A stretch of DNA of 5,026 bases, from the NCBI GenBank assembly GCA_017454565.1, contig JAFTCS010000229.1, positions 1 through 5,026 on the forward strand, in the 5' to 3' direction. The position numbers were made by a program, and so were the translations under genes. Shown here piece after piece: positions 1-5,026 of the stretch (positions are counted from its first letter, which is position 1; each line of letters begins with the position of its first letter). Below the pieces are notes generated by a model that was given only the letters and a program-made list of their open reading frames with translations, had not been told where the DNA came from and searched no databases. This stretch comes from Clostridia bacterium (GTDB taxonomy: Bacteria; Bacillota; Clostridia; Oscillospirales; Acutalibacteraceae).

Positions 1-691
1 AGAGGACGAGACCGCTATAAGAGAATTTGTTGTGATAAACCTTGAGCGCGGAGGGTATTCCGTGACCGAAGCCGAAAACGGCATTGACGCTCTTGAAAAA
101 TATGAGGCTGCCAACGGTAATTTTGACATTGCAATACTTGACATAATGATGCCCGGAAAGGACGGCCTGCAGGTCTGCAAGGAGCTGCGGAAGAAAAACG
201 GCAATTTAGGCATTATCATGCTCTCTGCAAGGACTCAGGAAATGGATAAGGTATCCGGTCTTATGCTGGGTGCTGACGACTACATAACAAAGCCCTTCAG
301 TCCTACCGAGCTGGTGGCAAGAGTAGACGCTCTTTACAGACGTCTTGCCATTGCCGAGATGCGCATGGAAAACAACTTCAAGGAAGAAATACAGTCCGGC
401 ATTTTCGTGCTGAACCTTAAGAGCCACTCCCTGATGAAGAACGGCAGGCTCATCGAGCTTACACAGGTGGAGTTCCAGATAATGGAGCATTTCTTCTCAA
501 ACCCCGGAAAGGCGCTTGACAGAAGCGCTATCCTCAAATATGTGTGGGGCGAGGCGTACGTCGGTGAGGAAAAGATAGTGGACGTTAATATCCGCCGACT
601 GCGCATGAAGATAGAGGATACGCCTTCATCTCCGAAATATATAGTCACTGTATGGGGACTTGGTTATAAGTGGGAAGCAGGAGAAGGCTGA
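1..691 (+). CDS. OmpR/PhoB-family response regulator, 5'-truncated by window edge
   Basis: DNA-binding response regulator, presumably phosphorylated by the kinase encoded directly downstream. The open frame runs from base 2 with no stop, giving 229 visible residues. The first visible residues are E-D-E, the acidic pocket that normally sits near residues 8-10 of a receiver domain, so only about 6-8 N-terminal residues lie outside the window. The GTG at 32 is therefore not the start. In visible numbering the receiver domain has the phospho-acceptor Asp47 in ILDIMMPGKDG, the switch Ser75 in MLSAR, and Lys97 in YITKPF. The C-terminal part, from about residue 130 on, is an OmpR-type winged helix: LTQVEFQIMEHF, then VDVNIRRLRMKIE as the recognition-helix region, and the ending TVWGLGYKW. 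All key receiver residues are present, so it should be phosphorylation-competent. The regulon cannot be read from the sequence. It resembles PhoB, VanR or WalR-type regulators, but I cannot name the orthologue. Confidence 0.95.
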   Translation, partial: EDETAIREFVVINLERGGYSVTEAENGIDALEKYEAANGNFDIAILDIMMPGKDGLQVCKELRKKNGNLGIIMLSARTQEMDKVSGLMLGADDYITKPFSPTELVARVDALYRRLAIAEMRMENNFKEEIQSGIFVLNLKSHSLMKNGRLIELTQVEFQIMEHFFSNPGKALDRSAILKYVWGEAYVGEEKIVDVNIRRLRMKIEDTPSSPKYIVTVWGLGYKWEAGEG

Positions 692-703
692 GCGTGATCA
701 GCT

Positions 704-731
704 CAGGAACGATCCTGCCGCCGCTTCAGGA
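704..731 (+). promoter_or_regulatory. Alternative hairpins over the kinase ribosome binding site
   Basis: In the 49-nt gap between regulator and kinase, CAGGA (704-708) and TCCTG (713-717) form a 5-bp stem with an ACGA loop. The same TCCTG can instead pair with a second CAGGA (727-731), which includes the first four bases of the kinase Shine-Dalgarno AGGAGG. The two pairings exclude each other. This could tune kinase translation relative to the regulator, but the stems are short and the function is inference. Confidence 0.35.
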
Positions 732-733
732 GG
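728..733 (+). promoter_or_regulatory. Ribosome binding site of the histidine kinase gene
   Basis: A perfect AGGAGG lies 7 nt before the ATG at 741. It fixes the kinase start there rather than at the in-frame TTG at 660, which lies inside the regulator gene, has no such site, and would add 27 polar residues ahead of the first membrane segment. Confidence 0.9.
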
Positions 734-740
734 TAGATAC

Positions 741-2168
741 ATGAGAGGAATTACAAAAAGATGGCTGATTAATACCTTCGGCGTTATTCTGATTATCCTT
801 TTTGTTTTGGTGGTGGCGTTCGCCATTGTTATACAGAATTCATATTATCGCGGTATTTGTCAGGTGCTTAACGGACGTGCTTCTGAACTGGTAAACATAT
901 TCAACTCCAGAGATGATTTTACCAGCACTGCAAGAGTTTATGTCGAAAACTTCCCTGACAAAGAGCTTATGGAGCTTATGGTCATAAACGAAGAGGGCAG
1001 GGTGGTCATAACCTCTACGGGATTCGCCCCGGATAATCAGCAGAGCATGCCCGACTACAACGCTGCTCTTAAAAGCGATGAGCAGTATGCAGACTGGCAC
1101 GGCAACCTCAGCTCCGGTGAGAATGTTATGGCTGTCACCAGAGTTATCTATGACGATAACAACGAACAGGTGGGCGCTATCCGCTATGTCGTTTCACTTG
1201 AGGAAGCAGACAGGAAGATATTCATAGCCATATCGTTTGTGTGTCTTGTCGGTGTGGTGATACTGTTCTTTATTTTCCTGTCCAGTACATATTTCCTGCG
1301 CTCGATCGTTCGCCCGGTACAGGAGATAAGCACCACCGCAAAGCGTATTGCTCAGGGTGATTTCGACGCAAGGATAAACAAATTCTATGATGACGAGATA
1401 GGCGATCTTTGCGACACGATCAACTATATGGCAGGCGAACTCGGCACCGCAGACAAGCTTAAAAACGATTTTATTTCATCGGTCTCGCACGAGCTGCGCA
1501 CACCCCTTACCGCCATAAAGGGTTGGGCTGAGACTATGCAGCTTGACGGCTTCCGTGATCTGAAAACAGTACAGAAGGGCATAGGCATTATCATAAAAGA
1601 GACCGAAAGACTCAACGGAATTGTTGAAGAGGTGCTTGACTTTTCAAGGATACAGCAGGACCGCATGGTGCTCATTATGGATAAGATAGATATTCTTGCC
1701 GAGCTGGATGAATCCATCTATATGCAGAGGGAGAGAGCCAACGCCGAGAACAAGCACATTGTCTATGACGAGCCGGAGATATTGCCGCCGGTAATTGGCG
1801 ACAGGAACAGACTAAGACAGGTATTCATAAACATTATTGACAATGCTCTTAAATATTCCGCAGAGGGCGGAGTGGTGAACGTGAGCATTGAGCAGGTGGA
1901 GGATAACATTGTTATCGTTATAGCCGATAACGGCTGCGGTATACCTGCCGAGCATCTGCCGAAAATAAAGCAGAAGTTCTACAAGGCAAACCAGACGGTG
2001 AGAGGTTCGGGCATAGGTCTGGCGGTAGCTGATGAGATAGTCAAGCTGCACAAGGGTACTCTCGATATCGACAGTGTAGAAAACGAAGGAACTACGGTAA
2101 CGATAAAGATACCCATTATGCCGCCGAAAAACGATACCCTGCCAAATAAATCTCCGGATGAGGTATAA
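741..2168 (+). CDS. Membrane sensor histidine kinase (HAMP-HisKA-HATPase_c)
   Basis: Sensor kinase of 475 residues, partner of the upstream response regulator. Domains in order: short cytoplasmic N-terminus; TM1 about residues 9-31; an extracytoplasmic sensor region of about 130 residues (32-159) with Cache/PAS-like strand patterns such as LMVINEEGRVVITST and VGAIRYVVSLEEA; TM2 about 160-185; HAMP about 186-235 starting at LRSIVRPV; HisKA with phospho-acceptor His250 in SHELRTPLTAIKGW; and HATPase_c with the N-box around Asn368 (INIIDNALKYS), G1 DNGCG at 396-400 and G2 GSGIGLAV from 422. There is no cytoplasmic PAS domain between HAMP and HisKA. All catalytic boxes are present, so an active kinase is expected. 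The architecture is that of PhoR/ResE-like Firmicute kinases, but the signal cannot be predicted. The start is set by AGGAGG at 728-733. The stop TAA is at 2166-2168, followed by a non-coding gap. Confidence 0.95.
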   Translation: MRGITKRWLINTFGVILIILFVLVVAFAIVIQNSYYRGICQVLNGRASELVNIFNSRDDFTSTARVYVENFPDKELMELMVINEEGRVVITSTGFAPDNQQSMPDYNAALKSDEQYADWHGNLSSGENVMAVTRVIYDDNNEQVGAIRYVVSLEEADRKIFIAISFVCLVGVVILFFIFLSSTYFLRSIVRPVQEISTTAKRIAQGDFDARINKFYDDEIGDLCDTINYMAGELGTADKLKNDFISSVSHELRTPLTAIKGWAETMQLDGFRDLKTVQKGIGIIIKETERLNGIVEEVLDFSRIQQDRMVLIMDKIDILAELDESIYMQRERANAENKHIVYDEPEILPPVIGDRNRLRQVFINIIDNALKYSAEGGVVNVSIEQVEDNIVIVIADNGCGIPAEHLPKIKQKFYKANQTVRGSGIGLAVADEIVKLHKGTLDIDSVENEGTTVTIKIPIMPPKNDTLPNKSPDEV

Positions 2169-2183
2169 TACTAATATTCAATT

Positions 2184-2203
2184 AAACGATAAAAAACGAT
2201 AAA
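2184..2203. repeat. Tandem A-rich 10-mer, two copies
   Basis: AAACGATAAA occurs twice head to tail (2184-2193 and 2194-2203). A degenerate A-rich third unit then runs into the start of the structured repeat at 2210. It lies 15 nt after the kinase stop. It could be a slippage product, an A-rich upstream element, or a boundary left by the neighbouring repeat. No function can be assigned. Confidence 0.7.
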
Positions 2204-2209
2204 AAATAA

Positions 2210-2313
2210 AGTTTCGCCAGCCTTTTCAAAGGCTGCGGGGTCCATGGGGCAGAGCCCCTGGTCACTGTCCGCAGACAGCGAAACTCTTTGGGGGTTCGGG
2301 GGCTTTGCCCCTG
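2210..2313. repeat. GC-rich multi-hairpin intergenic element with cloverleaf folding
   Basis: Non-coding block between the kinase and the DUF1385 gene. AGTTTCG (2210-2216) pairs with CGAAACT (2279-2285) as a closing stem. Inside are three hairpins: CAGCCTT/AAGGCTG (2218-2224 with 2229-2235, 4-nt loop); CCA plus GGGGC with GCCCC plus TGG (2242-2261, loop AGA, one bulged T at 2245); and CTGTC/GACAG (2265-2269 with 2274-2278, loop CGCA). A fourth hairpin, GGGGC/GCCCC (2299-2303 with 2307-2311, loop TTT), follows outside the closing stem. No T-tract follows the last hairpin, so this is not a standard intrinsic terminator, though the stems could still slow transcription. It resembles dispersed palindromic elements I associate with Ruminococcus-type genomes. 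That it is multicopy is recollection and inference; only one copy is visible here. Confidence 0.75.
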
Positions 2314-2345
2314 ACATCTATTGCTCATTAACGCTTTCATAATTT

Positions 2346-2351
2346 AAGGAG
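2346..2351 (+). promoter_or_regulatory. Ribosome binding site of the DUF1385 gene
   Basis: AAGGAG ends 7 nt before the ATG at 2359, an optimal Firmicute spacing, and supports that start. Confidence 0.85.
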
Positions 2352-2358
2352 TGAAAGA

Positions 2359-3324
2359 ATGAAAAGGGAAAAGACAAAAAAGATAACCTCTATCGGCGGC
2401 CAGGCGCTGATGGAGGGCATAATGATGCGCGGCCCGCTGAAAACAACGGTGGGCATAAGGAAAAGTGACGGGCAGATCGAGCTTGAAGAGATACAGCCCC
2501 TCAACCTGACTAAAAAATATAAGCTTCTCAGGCTGCCGATACTCAGGGGTGTGGCCGGAATGATAGACTCTCTGGTTACAGGTAATAAGGCGCTGCTTAT
2601 GTCGGCCGATAAGGCTATGGACGGAGTGGAGGATGTGCCGGAGGAGGAAATGAGCAAGTTCGACAAGTGGCTTGACAAGCATTTCGGAGAGAAAGCCGTG
2701 GGTGTCATTATGGGTGCGGCTACTGTTCTGGCAGTCGTATTCTGTATTGCGGTGTTTTTCTTCGTGCCTACACTTCTTTTTAACCTGCTTGCGTCGGCTG
2801 TTCCGGCGCTGAACGACCATATTATCTATCGTTCGGCTTTTGAGGGAATACTGAGGATAATACTTTTCCTTATATATATGGCGCTGGTCACGCTTAATAA
2901 GGATATAAAGAGAGTTTTCCAGTACCACGGCGCCGAGCACAAGACCATTTTCTGCTATGAGCACGAGCTTGAACTGACGGTCGAAAACGTGAAAAAACAG
3001 AGCAGGTTCCATCCCAGGTGCGGTACCAGCTTTATTGTGCTGATGCTGTTGGTGGGTATACTTATTGGACTGTTCATCCCGTTTACGGATGTGTGGCTGA
3101 GGTCGTCCATAAAATTTGCTCTGCTGCCGGTTACTATCGGTATAGGCTATGAGCTTATAAGGATATGCGGCAGACATGACAACGTAATTACGAGGATAAT
3201 CGCGGCTCCGGGAATGTGGATGCAGCACCTTACCACAAAGGAACCTGAGGATGACATGATCGAGGTAGCTATAAAAGCCATGGAGGACGTTATCCCAGAG
3301 AACGGAGAGGATCTGATAAAATGA
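2359..3324 (+). CDS. yqhQ: DUF1385 family (YqhQ-like) membrane protein
   Basis: Protein of 321 residues and of unknown biochemical role. The N-terminus carries the family signature GGQALMEGIMMRGP, followed by a charged soluble part to about residue 112. Four hydrophobic segments follow: about 114-145, then one in FEGILRIILFLIYMALV, one in SFIVLMLLVGILIGLFIPF, and one in FALLPVTIGIGYELIRI. Between the second and third are two conserved blocks: HGAEHKT (His190, Glu193, His194) and HPRCGTSF (His218, Cys221). The His/Glu/Cys content next to the membrane would suit metal binding, which is a guess. The length fits full members of the family (COG3872, B. subtilis YqhQ). The start has a good ribosome binding site, and the stop overlaps the prmC start as ATGA, so the two genes are probably co-translated. 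The symbol is used by family resemblance only. Confidence 0.92.
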   Translation: MKREKTKKITSIGGQALMEGIMMRGPLKTTVGIRKSDGQIELEEIQPLNLTKKYKLLRLPILRGVAGMIDSLVTGNKALLMSADKAMDGVEDVPEEEMSKFDKWLDKHFGEKAVGVIMGAATVLAVVFCIAVFFFVPTLLFNLLASAVPALNDHIIYRSAFEGILRIILFLIYMALVTLNKDIKRVFQYHGAEHKTIFCYEHELELTVENVKKQSRFHPRCGTSFIVLMLLVGILIGLFIPFTDVWLRSSIKFALLPVTIGIGYELIRICGRHDNVITRIIAAPGMWMQHLTTKEPEDDMIEVAIKAMEDVIPENGEDLIK

Positions 3325-4169
3325 CTGTCAGAGCCGCATTTGATGAGCTTTGCAAAAAGCTTGAGGCTTCGGGGGTAGAGTCTCCCGGATATGAGGTCAG
3401 GCTGATGTTCGAGGAATTTTTCGGCATGACGCGGTTTCGCATGAACGAGGAGCGCGACAGGCAGCTTTCACAAAAGGAGAAGTCCTGTCTGAGCGCTGCA
3501 GCCGAGAGGCGCTGCAAGGGCGAACCGCTGCAGTATATCCTTGGTAAATGGGATTTCATGGACAGAAAATACTTTGTGGGGCATGGCGTACTTATACCAA
3601 GGGACGACACCGAGGTTTGTGTGCGTACATGCCTTGATGATCTCCGGAAAAGGACGTCCCCCAAGGTGCTGGAGCTTTGCGCAGGAACAGGTATAATTGC
3701 CGTTACTCTTGCAAAGCAGGTTCCGGGCTGCACAGTGACCGCCGTCGAAAAGGAAAAGGCAGCATTTGAATATCTTGAAAAAAATATCGCTTATCACAAG
3801 GCCGACAACGTCAGGGCTTTTTCAGGCGATATTTTTTTATGCTGCAATGAATTTGAGGACATGAGCTTTGACGCGCTTGTTTCAAATCCGCCGTATATTG
3901 AGACAAATGTGGTGCCTACACTACAGAGAGAGGTTCAGTTTGAGCCGGAAACAGCCCTTGACGGCGGCAGTGACGGTCTGGACTTTTACCGCTGCATTGC
4001 ACGAAAATGGAGCAAAAAGCTGCGCAGCGGGGGAAGTATAACTCTTGAAATAGGCGAGAGTCAGGCTAAGGCGGTGACAGATCTGCTCCTTGAAAACGGT
4101 TTCCGTGATGTTGTGACTGTCAAGGATATACAGGAACTTGACAGGGTAATATATGGGACAAAGGCGTGA
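3321..4169 (+). CDS. prmC: Peptide chain release factor N5-glutamine methyltransferase
   Basis: PrmC (HemK family), 282 residues. It transfers a methyl group from S-adenosylmethionine to the glutamine of the GGQ motif in release factors RF1 and RF2, acting in the cytosol. The N-terminal helical domain covers about residues 1-90 and is followed by the linker motif VLIPRDDTE (Pro93-Glu98), a variant of the usual PRPETE. The SAM-binding motif I is LELCAGTGIIAVTLA (Glu118-Gly124). The catalytic substrate-binding motif is SNPPYIE (Asn189-Tyr192), which distinguishes glutamine methyltransferases of this type. Further family blocks are EVQFEP (204-209), ALDGGSDGLDFYR and a late LEIGESQ. The ATG overlaps the preceding stop by 4 nt, with a purine-rich GGAGAGG (3304-3310) upstream, so translation is probably coupled to the DUF1385 gene. 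The length is normal. prfA, a common neighbour, does not follow; recA does. Confidence 0.96.
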   Translation: MTVRAAFDELCKKLEASGVESPGYEVRLMFEEFFGMTRFRMNEERDRQLSQKEKSCLSAAAERRCKGEPLQYILGKWDFMDRKYFVGHGVLIPRDDTEVCVRTCLDDLRKRTSPKVLELCAGTGIIAVTLAKQVPGCTVTAVEKEKAAFEYLEKNIAYHKADNVRAFSGDIFLCCNEFEDMSFDALVSNPPYIETNVVPTLQREVQFEPETALDGGSDGLDFYRCIARKWSKKLRSGGSITLEIGESQAKAVTDLLLENGFRDVVTVKDIQELDRVIYGTKA

Positions 4170-4189
4170 TCTGGAAACGGCTTTGCGTA

Positions 4190-4218
4190 TTGCAATTTAT
4201 AAAAAATAATTGTATAAT
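4190..4218 (+). promoter_or_regulatory. Sigma-A-type promoter of recA
   Basis: TTGCAA (4190-4195) as -35 box, a 17-bp AT-rich spacer, and TATAAT (4213-4218) as a perfect -10 box. This implies a transcript start near 4225 and a leader of about 35 nt. It begins 21 nt after the prmC stop. The spacer holds a short inverted repeat, CAATT (4193-4197) and AATTG (4208-4212). No GAAC-N4-GTTC type LexA site is seen in the gap. Confidence 0.8.
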
Positions 4219-4243
4219 AAAACCATCACATGAAGCCCATTAC

Positions 4244-4250
4244 GAAAGGA
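4244..4250 (+). promoter_or_regulatory. Ribosome binding site of recA
   Basis: GAAAGGA lies 10 nt before the ATG at 4261. The spacing is slightly long and the match moderate, but it is the only candidate, and the RecA N-terminus supports this start. Confidence 0.7.
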
Positions 4251-4260
4251 CGGGAATAAA

Positions 4261-5026
4261 ATGGCATTTGATAAGATGAAGGCACTGGAAACAGCCCTCA
4301 CACAAATAGAAAAGCAGTTCGGCAAGGGCGCAGTAATGCGTCTTGGTCAGAACGCCGCTATGAATGTGGACGCGATCTCGACAGGCTCGCTTTCACTTGA
4401 CATGGCGCTTGGCATTGGCGGACTTCCCAGAGGAAGAATAACCGAAATATACGGTCCCGAATCATCAGGTAAGACTACGCTTGCCCTGCACTGCATTGCC
4501 GAGGGTCAGAAAAACGGCGGTATGGCGGCGTTTATCGACGTTGAGCATGCTCTCGACCCGGTTTACGCAAGGGCGCTGGGCGTTGATATAGACGCACTGC
4601 TGGTCTCTCAGCCGGACACAGGTGAGGATGCCCTTGAGATCACCGAAGCGCTTGTGCGTTCGGGCGCGATTGACGTTATAGTTGTTGACTCGGTTGCGGC
4701 TCTTGCACCTAAGGCGGAAATTGAAGGCGAAATGGGCGCTTCGCATGTCGGACTGCAGGCAAGGCTGATGTCACAGGCTCTCAGAAAGCTTGCAGGCTCC
4801 ATTTCAAAGGTCAACTGCGTGGCGATATTTATTAACCAGCTCCGTGAGAAGGTAGGAATTATGTTCGGCAACCCAGAAACAACTCCCGGCGGACGCGCAC
4901 TCAAGTTCTATTCCTCTGTACGTCTGGATATCCGCAAGGCCGATGTTATAAAGGTCGGCGGTGAGATCATCGGTTCAAGAACAAGGGCAAAGGTCGTAAA
5001 GAACAAGATCGCACCTCCTTTCCGTG
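4261..5026 (+). CDS. recA: Recombinase RecA, 3'-truncated by window edge
   Basis: ATP-dependent strand-exchange protein for homologous recombination and trigger of the SOS response. The frame stays open to the window end, giving 255 residues of a family that is usually about 340-355 long, so roughly the C-terminal quarter is missing. It shows the N-terminal MAFDKMKALETALTQIEKQFGKGAVMRLG, the Walker A motif GPESSGKTT (65-73, Lys71), catalytic Glu95 in FIDVEHALDP, Walker B VIVVDSVAAL (Asp143), DNA-binding loop 1 around IEGEMGASHVG, Gln193 in FINQLREKVG, and loop 2 around GNPETTPGGRALKFYSSVRLDIRK. The visible part ends in KVVKNKIAPPFR. No intein interrupts the visible part, including the Walker A site. 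It has its own promoter at 4190-4218, although readthrough from prmC is possible because no terminator is seen between them. Confidence 0.99.
   Translation, partial: MAFDKMKALETALTQIEKQFGKGAVMRLGQNAAMNVDAISTGSLSLDMALGIGGLPRGRITEIYGPESSGKTTLALHCIAEGQKNGGMAAFIDVEHALDPVYARALGVDIDALLVSQPDTGEDALEITEALVRSGAIDVIVVDSVAALAPKAEIEGEMGASHVGLQARLMSQALRKLAGSISKVNCVAIFINQLREKVGIMFGNPETTPGGRALKFYSSVRLDIRKADVIKVGGEIIGSRTRAKVVKNKIAPPFR

Noticed and set aside
32..34. GTG as start of the response regulator
   Set aside because: The frame is open to the left edge and encodes E-D-E, an essential part of the receiver domain, before this codon.
660..740. Longer kinase reading frame from TTG at 660
   Set aside because: It overlaps the regulator's end, has no good ribosome binding site, and adds polar residues before TM1; the ATG at 741 has AGGAGG at 7 nt.
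2164..2169. TATAAT overlapping the kinase stop codon as a -10 box
   Set aside because: At 17 bp upstream the sequence is GCCAAA, not a -35 box, and no extended -10 is present.
2210..2285. tRNA or tRNA-like gene in the cloverleaf
   Set aside because: Arm sizes and loops (4, 3 and 4 nt) do not match a tRNA; there is no anticodon loop, T-loop or CCA end.
2298..2312. Intrinsic terminator after the kinase gene
   Set aside because: The GGGGC/GCCCC hairpin is strong but is followed by TGACATC, with no T-tract.
2311..2343. Promoter CTGACA ... CATAAT before the DUF1385 gene
   Set aside because: The spacer would be 21 bp, and the start of transcription would fall at the ribosome binding site.
2169..2358. 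CRISPR array or phage attachment site in the non-coding gap
   Set aside because: There are no regularly spaced repeats with unique spacers, no integrase gene and no tRNA end.
2344..3228. Long minus-strand open frame opposite the DUF1385 gene
   Set aside because: Its translation is rich in His, Arg, Gln and Tyr with no recognisable family, and the plus strand encodes a clear conserved protein with a ribosome binding site.
4453..4479. Intein at the RecA Walker A site
   Set aside because: The GPESSGKTT motif is uninterrupted, and the rest of the visible frame is collinear with RecA.

Overview
The window looks like a chromosomal segment of a low- to moderate-GC Firmicute, most likely a Clostridia member of the Ruminococcus/Oscillospiraceae type. 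The reasons are strong AGGAGG-type ribosome binding sites, a DUF1385/YqhQ-family membrane protein next to prmC, the style of the RecA and two-component proteins, and a GC-rich multi-hairpin intergenic element of a kind I associate with Ruminococcus genomes. The genus is an inference from reading the sequence, not a search result. All genes are on the + strand.

Layout. Bases 1-691 encode an OmpR/PhoB-type response regulator that lacks only its first few residues. After a 49-nt gap with a small hairpin set, bases 741-2168 encode its partner, a membrane sensor histidine kinase (TM, extracytoplasmic sensor, TM, HAMP, HisKA, HATPase_c). Bases 2169-2358 hold no gene. They contain a tandem A-rich 10-mer and a roughly 100-bp structured repeat that can fold as a three-armed cloverleaf followed by a fourth hairpin. 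Bases 2359-3324 encode a DUF1385 (YqhQ-like) membrane protein. It overlaps by 4 nt (ATGA) with prmC (3321-4169), the methyltransferase that modifies class I release factors. A clear sigma-A-type promoter (TTGCAA, 17 bp, TATAAT) lies in the 91-nt gap before recA, which begins at 4261 and runs off the right edge.

Working relationships. The response regulator and kinase form one signalling pair, with the regulator gene first. The DUF1385 gene and prmC look translationally coupled. recA has its own promoter, with no recognisable SOS operator in the classical Gram-positive form. The coding content is ordinary. The least explained part is the 2184-2313 intergenic structure; second is the alternative pairing over the kinase ribosome binding site. 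I found no evidence for a new defence, mobile or RNA-guided system.
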